A stretch of DNA of 64,000 bases from Clitoria ternatea (Eukaryota; Streptophyta; Magnoliopsida; Fabales; Fabaceae). A program made the translations under genes and the position numbers. The stretch is from NCBI GenBank assembly GCA_037962975.1, contig CM075672.1:54568501-54632500 (forward strand), given 5' to 3'. Within the stretch, counting starts at the first letter, position 1. Each line of letters begins with the position of its first letter. The notes under the pieces are model-generated. The model searched no databases. It was given only the letters and a program-made list of their open reading frames with translations, and was not told where the DNA came from. This document shows, piece by piece, positions 24,801-35,757 of this stretch.

Positions 24801-26916
24801 AAAAATTTTACATGAAAAGGTTTCATAAACAAAGAACAAGGTTAGGCTCAACAAGTTTTAATAAACTAAGATAAAGAAAACTCTTTGGAAGGTTCAAAAA
24901 ATGAATGCTAGAACTTAGAAAAAAATTTAGTGACCAAATTTAGTGACCAATTGAAATGATTTTTAAAAAAAGGGATTTTAATAAGTTAAGCTAAAGAAAG
25001 GTGCATAAGGAAAATAAATGAGATATTTAGGAGTTCAAATAAGAAATAAATAGTTAAATTTCTAGTAACCACTAGAATAGGTGAAAGGAAACTTAGGAAA
25101 TATTCATATGATGCATGACATAAATAAGTGACTAAGTAAGTCAAATATTGGGACGTAATATACATAAATAAATATTTAGTTATGGAGCATTAATCACTAG
25201 CAAAGACAAAGAATATAGAAAGGAATTAATATTTGGGCTTAAACTATGTAATGGAGAGAAGTAGAAAATTTTATAAATTAAATGGTAAGTTGTAGCGGTT
25301 AAGTGATGATGGATTAAGCTCATAATATTAGATTGGATTCTAGAACTCTAAGAAATAAATTGACATCATAAGTGAGAGTACACTTTAATTAACTAAAAAA
25401 GTGCAATTAAGGAAATAAATTCATGGATATCATTAGACATAGTAAGAGTAAAGGAAAAGTACACAAGTTAGTAACTAGAGATTTGGAAAGAATATCACTA
25501 ACTTAACCAATATACGTAAAGAATTAACGACCCGTTTAGTAACCAAGGAAATAAGTACTGATTTAGATTAGTAAAAGAGAGTCGACAATGGAGACCACTT
25601 GATAATGACTAAAGGATTCATAACTGGACATTAGAAAATTCAATGGCAAAAAATGAGTAATCATAATATAATTAAATAAATAAAGAGATGAATAACCCAG
25701 TAACATATGAAAACCAAATCAAATTGTAAGGTGACTCGACTAGAAAAGAAGTGTGAACGTTCTAGTGATGAATTAATGCATAAGTTGGTACTTTGAATTT
25801 AATACCGATGAGTATGTTGCTTGTACACATTACATGGGTAAGCATTAGGAATATGTGTTGTCTTGGATGATTTGATACTATTAAATGGTTATTGATGTGA
25901 TATGATTATGAATATGTTGATTGAGTGGAGTATCTCATAAACATATTATGCTGTGGATGTTGTTTCATGCATTGACAACTAGATAAGAAAATTTGTAAAT
26001 AAGAGATATGGAAAATGGTATCGGTAAGGGTCCCGAAATGATTAAAATATAAAAGTGTGCGAGACTCGGATCAAAGATAAATTGTAAGCATTGTAGCGCC
26101 AAAGTACCCTGATTTTCAAGAAAGTATGGCATCTCATTTCATTCCTAAGTGTCGGGTAAGATTACTAAAATAAAGAAAAAGAGAAAATTCGATTATACCA
26201 AATAAAGAAAAAGAACTTGACATTAGGAATGGAAAGGAGTCATTTAGGGGACCTGTCGAGGACCAATGAATGAAAGATGAAAGGTTAAATTATGCATCAT
26301 ATATGGTGTTAAGGAGGGATGTTGGAATAATCTCCTAGAGCCTACAATGATGGGTACACTAAAGAAACAGTCGTGCCTCCAATGGCTTGGATTCGCTCCC
26401 GAAGCCAGACAGCCCATGGCAAACTCTGATATACTTCTACGAGAGACGAGGGTTTTCTATGGCCGTTGAGTGTCCGTTCTGATGAGATGTATGATTGACC
26501 ATTGTGATGATAGGACTGCGGGTCCTTACCTATTTATGAAAACCAAAACGAGGAGAGCTTCGGTCACTCTAGTTGGGCAAGAAAGATAAGGCAGGATTGA
26601 TGTGCACATGGACATTGGTATATGAGATTGGTAAGTGGAAGATGGGCCCACATGCATCATGATGACTAATGAAGAAAATCAAAATACCTAAATGGACTCA
26701 TGCATTGCATCATTATACTAAGATTATGATTGTGTGTTGATTGTATAAATATTGGTAACCCTAAGAGGATGATGGAAAACTGAAATGGTTAGGAGACCAA
26801 GAGCGGTAAGGTAACTTAGAAAGTAAATTAGGGACCCCAAAGAGAGTGGGCGGGAATCGATTCCTGATGATTGTATTATGTGTGACGGGTATCAGTGATG
26901 ACACTCCCTAATTGTT

Positions 26917-27507
26917 ATGGAGGTGAAGACTCACCCTTACAACTATTTTCCCAGACCTCCGGCCAGGCATGGGTACCGTACCAGGAGTGTAATTCGTCAA
27001 GAGGACCAGGTAAGTCACGAGAACCTAGAGGAGATTCCCTCTGGCATGCCAATAGAGCAGTTACCCGTAGATCCAGTGGACCCAGTTATCCCTCCGGTTA
27101 CACCTCAACAGTTTTTCCCTTCTTAGCCTCCAGCACCCCACATACCATGAGGTTTATTGGAGGTACAACCTAGAGTTTTCATCATGTCCCCGATGGAGCA
27201 TTATCTAGCCCGACGTCGATGAGATTGTTCTAGAGGATGTCTTCGCCATATATTTAGGAGCTTCAGGTATGGAGAGACGGAGATTTATGAATATATGTTG
27301 GTAGAGGCTCAGAGTCTTCTGGTTGAGGCCTACAGGGCTTACACCAGTCGTCCGCACGAGCAGATCCGACCACTTACTGATCATCCATCGCCTAGCTCAA
27401 ATCCTATGGGACCATCTCACTAGTCTGACCCGACTCAGATTAAATCCAGTTCAGTTCAGCTAGAGTCCCCTTAGTTGGACGAGGACTTCACAGAAGACCG
27501 AGGCTAG
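26917..27507 (+). pseudogene. Decayed reading frame inside the long LTR
   Basis: From an ATG at 26917 one frame can be followed for 197 codons to a TAG at 27505, with five internal stops at 27124, 27148, 27220, 27421 and 27472 (TAG, TGA, TGA, TAG, TAG). Each can be explained by one C-to-T change from CAG or CGA. The stretch 27223-27420 is open for 66 codons. The product would be proline-rich in the first third (PVDPVDPVIPPVTP), then acidic and leucine-rich (YEYMLVEAQSLLVEAYRAY). No family is recognised. Related LTR copies at 20.8, 29.5 and 35.8 kb have only about 130-200 bp between the same conserved blocks, so this frame fills a length-variable slot. It could be a captured gene fragment or chance. 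Confidence 0.35.
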
Positions 27508-27765
27508 TGGTTAGGATTAGTTTATGTTATTTTGATGTTTTGTACAGGGTGCCTGCATGCCCTTTTCTTATTTCAATTGTACAGATCTGATGAGACAACC
27601 TTATGTACATATGATACAACCATGTATATGTTATGTTTTAGTTTCACCATGTGTCATCTTGTACAAAAAAACTTCCATATTTTTCTAAAACTTAGTCACC
27701 TCTTAGTTAACTAAGTTAATCTAGTGGAAGAGATTATCTTAGTTAACCGAGGGTGTTACACCTTA

Positions 27766-29514
27766 TCCCCCTACCCACTAGAGCGACTAGAGCTCACCTC
27801 GTCTGGTTTTCACAATAGGGTAAGGACACACAGCCTTATCATCAACAATGGATTCAAACATATCTCATCAAAACAGGCACTCCACGGTCACGGTAACACT
27901 CTCTTTGAATCGAAGTATACCAGGATTGCCATGAGCTTTCTATTCTTGGGCGCACCTTCGAGCCATTGGACGTTCGCCCCGGTATACTCCCGAGACCTTC
28001 TGTAAGGTCAGAACGTCATTGTTCCCCAGTGTACCCTATCACTGTGTGCTCTAAGGGATCACTCAACCATCCACCCGTATGCTTTATATATGATGCATGC
28101 AACATACAAATTTCATTTCCACTAGTCACCGGTAAGGTCCTTTCAATGACTCCATTCCATTCCCAATATCGGGTTTATTTCGTAAGAATCTTTGATTAAA
28201 CATTTTTCTTTATTCATCATTCTCTTCGTATTTACTCAAATCATAACACAACCCACCCAATAATTTAGGAATGAAATGAGTTTTGAACATTTATAAAACC
28301 TTAGGGTAATACTGGCACCGTAACGCCGATCATCACATTGGATCCGATCTCTATTATCACATCGTTTTTACTAATCAGTCACCTCAGGATCCCTACCAAG
28401 ACATTTTCTCATTTTTCTTCCCTTACTTTATTCTAACTAATCCCTCGCAATTGAACCCATTTAACGCATCATACAAATTCCATTTATTTACCACAATATT
28501 TATTTCATTTATTCATGGTACTCCATAAGTATTTTTACCACATTATATCCTACACACATTCCATCTTGCAACTTTCGTCATACATTTCATCACATATATT
28601 CAACATATAATTCACACATTTCCATCCACGCACACAATTTTATCATGGTCACCACAACATTCATCATATAACAATCATCGTACATATTATCCTAGCAAGG
28701 AAATCATGTATTCCAATACGAGCGCATTCATAAATAGAACTTGCAAGTGACTAAGTGTAAATACTTATCTTATGAACATACATATTGGCTTAGTTATCTT
28801 AACTACCTCCTTAGCTATTCGTCCCTATTACTAACAAATTTGTGCCCCTAATATACCTTTTCATGTTGATAATTATTTTCTAGACTACTAAATATCTAAT
28901 TATCAAATATATCATCCAGGAAAGCTATTTAGCCATTTATCTTTAAATACTATTATATAATCATACTCATTCTAAGGGTATACCTTAAATTTATTCAAGT
29001 ACCAATGGCTCCTGTCAACGTTACTAATTTACTACCACCGGGTTAAATTATCCTAAGTTTATTTGTATACTAACTAGGTTGGTATCGTTTTTACTAGACT
29101 TCACTGATGAATAAATATTTCTCCCTTTCGTTTAATTCCTTATTCTTTACAACCTTATTAATTTCTTAACTAATTACATTTTATTATACTTATTTTAATT
29201 ACTATTACCTATGGTATCAACTTCTACTTCTCATTGAATTCCAATATTTCAAATATATGTGTTCTAATTCTCTTTGACTTATATACATCAACTCATCCAT
29301 CTTAATCTTTAATTAAACTTTGTCAACAAAAATACATTATGTATTATCCTTAACTCGATCTAGTATTATTATTAAGAATATTACCCAGAAAACTTTATTT
29401 CAATGCATCTTTTAATTACTTAACTCTCAAGTACTCAGTATCAAATTACACTTATATCATTTATATATTAGATTTGTTCAAGGTGCCCATAACTCTTATC
29501 ACCAACGTGTAACT
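27766..29514 (-). repeat. Long gypsy LTR, copy 3, inner part
   Basis: Continuation of the LTR begun at 20768 after the 6.3-kb insertion. CTAGAGCGACTAGAGCTC and the following GGTTTTCACAATAGGGTAAGGAC match 36455-36515 and 45510-45565 in the Tekay LTRs. It is AT-rich and non-coding throughout and ends abruptly at 29514, where another copy of the same LTR edge begins. Confidence 0.7.
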
Positions 29515-30177
29515 TGTAACACCCTCGATTAACTAGGACAACCCCTTCCACTAGATTATCTAGGTTAACTAAGAGGTTACGAGTTTTAGAAAAATGTGGA
29601 AGTTTTTTTTGTACAAGGAAACTTGGTGGAATAGATACATTTTATATATAACATAGTCATATACAATACATGGTCGTAAACAGTGAACTGTACATGCTGA
29701 AAGTGAAAGGGCACGCAGACTCCCATAAAAGAAAAGAAAATTATCTATTCTAATTGTCTTCAGTCCAAGGTGAGTCTGGTTGACCCTCGATGCGAAGTCT
29801 GCATCGATCTCCACAGTGTCGAGTGTGGTCCCATTAAAGGTCTGTAAATATAGTGTAAGGGTGAGTCTCTACTTCCACATCAATTAGAGAGGTGTCATCA
29901 TCGACATCCCTCCCACACATTCCACACAGGTTGCAAAACTATACTTTCTCTTTCATCGAATACCTGTTTGATTCATTCTAAGTTATCTTTCCTCACTTGG
30001 TCCCATTCAATCCTTTCTAACGCAGAACTCTCTACCCCCTCCTCTCACCACTAGTTATTTTACATACGATTACTAATTCAATCACAAGCAATCATAATCC
30101 ACATGGATAAAATAATGCAATGCTTGAATTTCATTTTGTTAATTTCAATCCACCAATAGTCATCATGCATGTGGGCC
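29515..30177 (-). repeat. Long gypsy LTR, copy 4, truncated
   Basis: Begins TGTAACACCCTCGATTAACTAG and stays close to 20768-21430 throughout. It ends near 30177 in CCATTCCCTTTGTA, where the sequence switches to that of LTR D (18170 onward). The junction has the short shared string CCATT, suggesting a deletion or illegitimate recombination between the two repeats. Confidence 0.75.
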
Positions 30178-30591
30178 ATTCCCTTTGTATTTTCATTAGC
30201 TAAGATTCATTTGGCAAAATTCTAGTAAGATTGAGTAATTTCCTTTCTTTAAACTCTCTTGAGTGCTTAGCTCTCTTCCTTGTGTTCTTATCCTTTGGAA
30301 CCTCTCCCAAAGGTGGTGAACTTCACCTTGCCTTATCTCTCTTGTCCAAGAGAGTGACGTCACCATACTTCCTCTCTTGCCTCTCCACACTTCCATTTCT
30401 CTAGTTCCTAATTTCCTTAGCAATTCCCCTAGGTTTTCCACCATATATCCTCTTAATTTCACTCCATATAAGTCCCGACCTAGCTTTGAAAGTGTTAAAT
30501 TTCAAATTTGAGAGCCTTGTCTAGAAGAGAAGAGCTAGATCTAGAAGAGATCAAGATTGAAGATCTAAAAATCCAAGGCAATCTTACATCA
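30178..30591 (+). repeat. LTR D, second copy (partial)
   Basis: Parallel to 18172-18586 with many substitutions, ending CTTACATCA like the first copy. Probably the 3' LTR remnant of element D, whose inner part was lost with the insertions between 20767 and 30177. No primer-binding site follows, as expected for a 3' LTR. Confidence 0.7.
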
Positions 30592-31659
30592 ATATCACAC
30601 AGCTAAAATAAAGATAAGAAAAGAGAGAAACAAAATACATAATATTTTATATGGATAACCCTTAACAGCTAAAGGAAAAACCATTGGCAATACTAGAGAA
30701 ATATTTTCACTAAGTAGAAGAAATATTACAACTTTTCTCTAATTAGAAGGAGAGAACAATGACAATTTGTCTTATAAATAAGAGAAAACACTAACTAGAA
30801 GAACCTCGAAGGAGAATATTATTTTATCTCTCTATATATATCTCACTAAGCTTTGCTCTTAAAGGCTTTAGATTACAATGATAAAATCTGAAGCAAGAAG
30901 CTTCAATTTATAATCATCAAGACCTTATTATGACCACACACATTTTTATGGCCAATATGTAGCCTTCATTTTGCACCACACATTTTCTCATGGCTAATAT
31001 ACAAGCTTCAATTTGCACCACACATTTTCATATGGCTAATATGCACCACACATTTCGCACCACATATTTTACACTAATAACCAAAATGGCTTTATCTCCA
31101 ATAATCTCCCACTTAGTTATTTTTGTGAGCTTCTCAAATCTTTCTCTTCTTGCTAGTTTCCTGCTAGCATGGTTCTTAAAAACATATTTTCACTCATAGA
31201 ATCACCCAATTCTACAATTCCAGTTGCGTTTTCATGTTAAATTAGAGCTAGAATTATTTTAGAGGTGGAATTGGTAGAATCGGGTATAGAATTGGTAGAT
31301 ACGCCTATTTCTAGAGAGTCTATCATTTTTACCACTTTTTTTTATACCCAAGGACAACCAAGATGATGTCGTTTTGGTCAAAATTTCAAAATCAAAATTA
31401 CCCTAATCCCTTTTCTATTATGCATTCTCTTCTCTCGTTCTGTGCATGCCTCTCTTACATTTTCCTCTATCTCACCGTGTTCTCCTATTCATGCCTCCAT
31501 CACGTCTTCCTCTACTCTCCATGATGTACCTGTGTGACTACCTCCTCCACGGTGTGTACATGCCTAAGCCTGGCGATGTTGTCATCCTCTTACCACAATG
31601 CCACCGTGTGTAGCATCCTCCTCGTGTATCTTCCTCCTCCTTACCACGGTACTATAAAG
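30592..31659. other. Gene-free flank
   Basis: No gene seen. Near 30960-31080 the phrase TTTGCACCACACATTTTC recurs with changes several times (30970, 31012, 31052), a small irregular repeat. 31380-31650 is rich in CCTC, without an open frame of note. Confidence 0.45.
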
Positions 31660-32060
31660 TGAACTTCAGTCATTATTTTAGTTTGAACATATATTAGTCA
31701 GCTTTGCTTGTTGTTTGATTTAGTTGTTGAGTTATTGCTGATTTAGGTTTTAGATTATTTAGTTGTTTGATTTAGTTGTTGAATTATTTCTAATTCAGTT
31801 GTTTGATTTAGTTGTTAAGCTATTTGATTTCAGCATATATTAGTCAGCTTTGCTTGTTATTTGATTTAGTTATTGAGATGTTGTTGATTTAGTTGTTAGA
31901 TTTAGTTGTTGAGCTGTTTGATTTCAACATATATTAGTCAGCTTTGCTTATCATGATGTTTAACTTTAGTTATTAGATTATTTTAGTTTCACACTTCAGT
32001 TTGATTTAGCTTTTGTTATTAATTTAGTTGTTGCCTATTGCTTGCTTGTTGGCTGAAATT
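31660..32060 (+). repeat. Irregular tandem repeat of TTGATTTAGTTGTTGAG-type units
   Basis: Short units built on TTTGATTTAGTTGTT alternate with CATATATTAGTCAGCTTTGC, which occurs three times (31688, 31834, 31928). The period varies (146 and 94 bp). It lies directly upstream of the hAT-type reading frame and may be its leader or an intron. Confidence 0.7.
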
Positions 32061-32083
32061 TAGTTTCCCATATAATTTAAACA

Positions 32084-32446
32084 ATGTCTACACCTACACC
32101 TCCAGGTGGTAGTGGTATAGATTCATCCTTAACAAGTTTTACAACTATTAAGTAGAAGAATACCCTAGGAAAAAAGACCGATATTGGTTGGAAACATGGG
32201 CTGGATGTTAATGGTGATGGGGAAAGGTCAAGTGCAATTACTGCTTAAAAGTAATAGGGGGATATATTTAGATTCAAGCATTACCATGCTGGCACTAATG
32301 AAGATGTTGAACCTTATGTTACAATACCTGAAGAAGTTAAAATAACAATGATAAAAGTTCTTGCGGGGCTCAAGAAGAAGAAAGGAATCAGAGAAGAATC
32401 ATTGACACAATTGAGGAAGAATATGACATTGTGAAGGAGATTGATA
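32084..32446 (+). pseudogene. hAT-type transposase start with BED zinc finger, truncated
   Basis: Starts at an ATG (MSTPTPPGGSG) and reads into KTDIGWKHGLDVNGDG and KVKCNYCLKV, the front half of a BED finger (C-x2-C). After a frameshift near 32260 it continues IFRFKHYHAGTNED and VTIPEEVKITMIKVL, which are the histidine half and the segment normally following BED in plant hAT transposases. There is also a TAG near 32152. The catalytic RNase H-like part and the hAT dimerisation domain are absent, because the sequence changes at about 32447. Non-functional. BED fingers occur in host genes too, but this context is typical of transposons. Confidence 0.7.
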
Positions 32447-33420
32447 TCTGATAGTCGTCCATAAGTACACGATTTATCAAAGTAATATAAAAGTTTATCG
32501 TTCTCCACAGGGATTGTGCCCAAGTAACGGTTTACTATGATTCGGTTATCAAGACAAATTGGTTCAGTAAAAGGAAAGTTCACTTTATATCAAACTAAAA
32601 ATGGAAACAAAAAACTCAATGCCTTTCGGAATAAAATCAAATGCTTTCTAAGAATCAATCAAAGGAAAACTCTTTGGAGTTAAGAGGTTCATATGCTAGT
32701 ATCTAATTTCATGCAATTCACTTCCCCAATTATAAAATTTAGTTTCTAAGGTAGATTTTCCTAATGTAATTAGCAAGCTTCTCTCGAAGCCTTACTAATG
32801 TACCTAATTTCCAAAGAACCGTGTTCAAGTCCATTACATTTTATGAAAACCCATTAGCCCTTAAAAGGTCTTGCATACCCTCTTATAACCCCAAACCCTA
32901 GATTCAATTTCACACTTTCAAACAATATACCTACTCTCGTAGCCTACATCATTTGGAATCAACTGCGCTTCTCTTAAAGTCTTGTAGAGGCATTAAGCAT
33001 TCATGAAATCAAATAGTAAACATAAATTGCATAAAATGAGAAGATGAAAAATAATTAATTTACATTCATATGCATACTACCCCTTTAATCCCAAGAGAAA
33101 GGGTTTAGTTCATCATAGAGTCAATTACAAAACCACAAGATAAGAATCCAATTCCAAACATGGAAGAAACCCCTAAATACAAAAACTAGGATTAAGAAAT
33201 TAGAAGACAAGCTCTCACTAACTCTTCTTAATCTTCCTCCAAAGATGAGAATCTGAGTGTTCTTCATGTTTGGTCCTTGAATCTCCTTCCAAATCCTCCT
33301 GGAAAGCTCTCAATTTTCCTCCCCAAAAGTGCCTCAAGTCGTCTACTCTCTTTCTAATGTGTGGTCTCCTTTTTAATCTCCATAATGGCTTCCCAAAATT
33401 AGGGTTTTATAGCTATGTAT

Positions 33421-33615
33421 AAAACCCACGACCAGTGGGAATTTTCCCATGGCCATGGATTGTGACAGGGCCTAGGCTTGCATAATTTTCCTCTTCCAGG
33501 AAGCAAGAACCACGGCTAGTTGGAATTTCCCATGGCCAGTGGATGTATTTTCCACTATTTTCCCATCCAGCCAGAGGGAACCACGGTTAGTGGGAATTTC
33601 TCACAGTCAGTGGGT
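33421..33615. repeat. Second cluster of CCACGGCNAGTGG-type modules
   Basis: Imperfect copies at about 33427 (CCACGACCAGTGGG), 33510 (CCACGGCTAGTTGG), 33530 (CATGGCCAGTGG), 33580 (CCACGGTTAGTGGG) and 33601 (TCACAGTCAGTGGG), several joined by GGAATTTCCC or GGAATTTTCCC. Same design as 8420-8562. Confidence 0.7.
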
Positions 33616-34462
33616 TCCTCAAAGGCTTATTGACTTGTATTTCTTACCAATGTTGAGGTCCTTGGGGGTTCTAGTCGAAGTATTTTCTCTTTCCAAGGGT
33701 CGGAATGACTTGTTTTTATGTTTTTGATATCTCTAACTCCCTTTTATTCATTCAATGCTCACCAAATGCCTCTTATTCTCTAACATATAAACTTATAACA
33801 TCATAATTCCTACAAAATAGAGACACCCAAGTAACATGTGCATAATCAAAGGAAATAAATGGAATTAAGGGGGAAAATTAACCAAAATGAACTAAAAATT
33901 AAAACAAAATGACCCTAAAAATAATACAAATTAGACACCCATCAAAATGCCCCAAACTAGAACATTGCTTGTCCCCAAGAAATCACTATATTCACAGGAT
34001 GGAAAATCAAGAACAAAGAACCCAAGCACAATTACGGAACCCAAAATGAATTTTTATTAAGTTCTCTCTTTCAGATGATTACTAAAATACTGATGCAAAT
34101 TTAAACAATGATCAATCCACACTCCACTATGATTGGACTATAGGTACACTCTCCTCACTTTCCCTTTTGTTGTATAAGTTTATGTATAAAACGCTCAAAT
34201 CACTACACCTTCACTAACACAGGCTTGACAATTGACCATAAACTCCACAGTTATCAAGAATATATTATCATAGTCTAAAGGTCTTTTCAAGGTTGTAACG
34301 TGGCCAAGGGTTCAACATGTAGGTATGGAAATCAAGAAAAGTAAAAACACAAAGGGCTAAACAATTCCAGAGAAAAACAAGTTTCAAAGTAAAATAAAAT
34401 AAGCATTCCCTTTCACATTCAGAAACTCTTAGGAGCATAATTCATTTTATTTTAATAATCAA

Positions 34463-34563
34463 CTTCTTTTTCTTTATCTTCCTTTTCTTATTATCATCCT
34501 TTTCTTTTCCTTCTTTTCTTTCTCTTTTTCACTTTTTTCTTTTTTTCTTTTTTTCTTTTTTTT
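34463..34563. repeat. Polypyrimidine tract
   Basis: About 100 bp almost entirely of T and C (TTCTTTTC-like units). Low-complexity; no function inferred. Confidence 0.8.
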
Positions 34564-34960
34564 AGAACCCAAACTCCACAATTGCATATATATACCCCTT
34601 TTATTCAAAATTCACTTTTTCACGAGTTACTATTCTTTTGCTTCTTCTATAGGAATCATGAAAATTAGCAAGCGAAGAGGCAATTTAAAAAAGAAATATG
34701 AAAATGTATTAGGCTCAAAAGGGGTAACTAATGGGTTAATCTAATAAACAATTTCTATGGCTAAAGAATAAGGCCTAAAGTGCCTTTTTTATTCCATGAC
34801 ATGTATTCACAAACCATTTTGAATTGGTCAAAAGTCAAGTTCTAGAATGTCTAACATGTGTGAATCACTCAAAGAAGGAAATAAAGGTTAAATTTTTAAT
34901 CATTGCAATATCTTTTTTGGCTCAAAAACCTCACTATGATCATTAGTCTAGATCATAGAA

Positions 34961-35757
34961 AACATGGATTTATCATGAGTCTTTCTTTCAGCCTAGCACC
35001 CTAGCAGTCATCATAATTAGTCATATCACACAAGGTTCGATGACTACAGAATTAATCATATCACATAGACATCTATAATCATAGATTTAATCACGATACA
35101 TAATTAGTCAGGTAACAAGTACCATATTGCATTTAACGCCTATCGTACTAAGGAATCATCACACGTTCAACCAATAATCTATGAAGAATTTAAGTATAAT
35201 TATTTGTATCTAAAACTTGTATATTAGTTAACACGTTGTCATATCACTGTTAATCTAACATTACAATATATGTACATCCTAATTTAGCCTACCGATCTAA
35301 GGGTGTCTTATGGAATGATTTAATTCTTTATATACCTTTCAACCATATATCTTTTTATCATCTATCTACATCTTATTCAGATTCCCAAATGTCCAAGTTC
35401 TACCTCAATGTGAAACTAAGGTTCATACTACGTGACTTGTCATTTGTTTCCTCCTACTAATTAAAGTAACTTCACCTATTTCAGTTATATACCATTTTTA
35501 TTCCTTATATTAGTTAATTAATTTTTAGTATACTCCCTTATTATGATTTATACCATTACTAACCAATATTGTTCCTTGCTTTCTTCATTCTATATTACCA
35601 CTAGTTAATATTGTTTCTTTTCTTCCTATATCATTACTAGCCAATATTGCTCCTTTACTTACTATAAATCCATCATTACTCACCAACATTATTATTCCTT
35701 TACTCATTTATACTTTTGTGTATAATTATAATTCTAAGTGTCCAATTTTCCTATTCC
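34961..35757 (-). repeat. Old gypsy LTR, copy 5, first piece
   Basis: AT-rich non-coding sequence that continues, after the Tekay element, at 49092. It includes a degenerate tandem array at about 35540-35700 (units like CATTACTAGCCAATATTGTTCC plus CTTTACTTATTATA). Its left limit is uncertain. Later pieces match the 6.3-kb LTR on the opposite strand, which identifies the family. Confidence 0.5.
35540..35700. repeat. Degenerate tandem repeat, about 50-60 bp unit
   Basis: Repeated core TACTAGCCAATATTGTTCCTT with variants; the same array resumes at about 49240-49440 on the other side of the Tekay element, so the insertion split one array. Confidence 0.65.

Larger units (their letters stand above)
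21482..27760 (+). repeat. Very long LTR (6279 bp), apparent solo LTR with CCTTA target-site duplication
   Basis: Opens TGTAACAACCCTGATTTTCC and closes CCGAGGGTGTTACA, and is flanked by CCTTA on both sides (21477-21481 and 27761-27765), so it inserted as one unit into the LTR copy 3. It has no gag or pol, no primer-binding site and no polypurine tract. Segments match the 4.3-kb LTRs of the Tekay element on the opposite strand (for example 23285-23315 against 39366-39400, and 26390-26460 against 36560-36660). I therefore read it as a solo LTR of the same broad family, about 2 kb longer than its relative. A hidden further insertion within it cannot be excluded. Confidence 0.75.
32447..34960. other. 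Unclassified repeat, no gene
   Basis: Starts near TGATAGTCGTCCATAAGTAC and contains TCCACAGGGATTGTGCCC and CCCCAAACTAGAACATTGC, phrases I associate with high-copy plant repeats rather than genes. No open frame with a domain. It holds the module cluster at 33421-33615 and a pyrimidine tract at 34463-34563. It cuts off the hAT fragment on its left. Confidence 0.5.
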
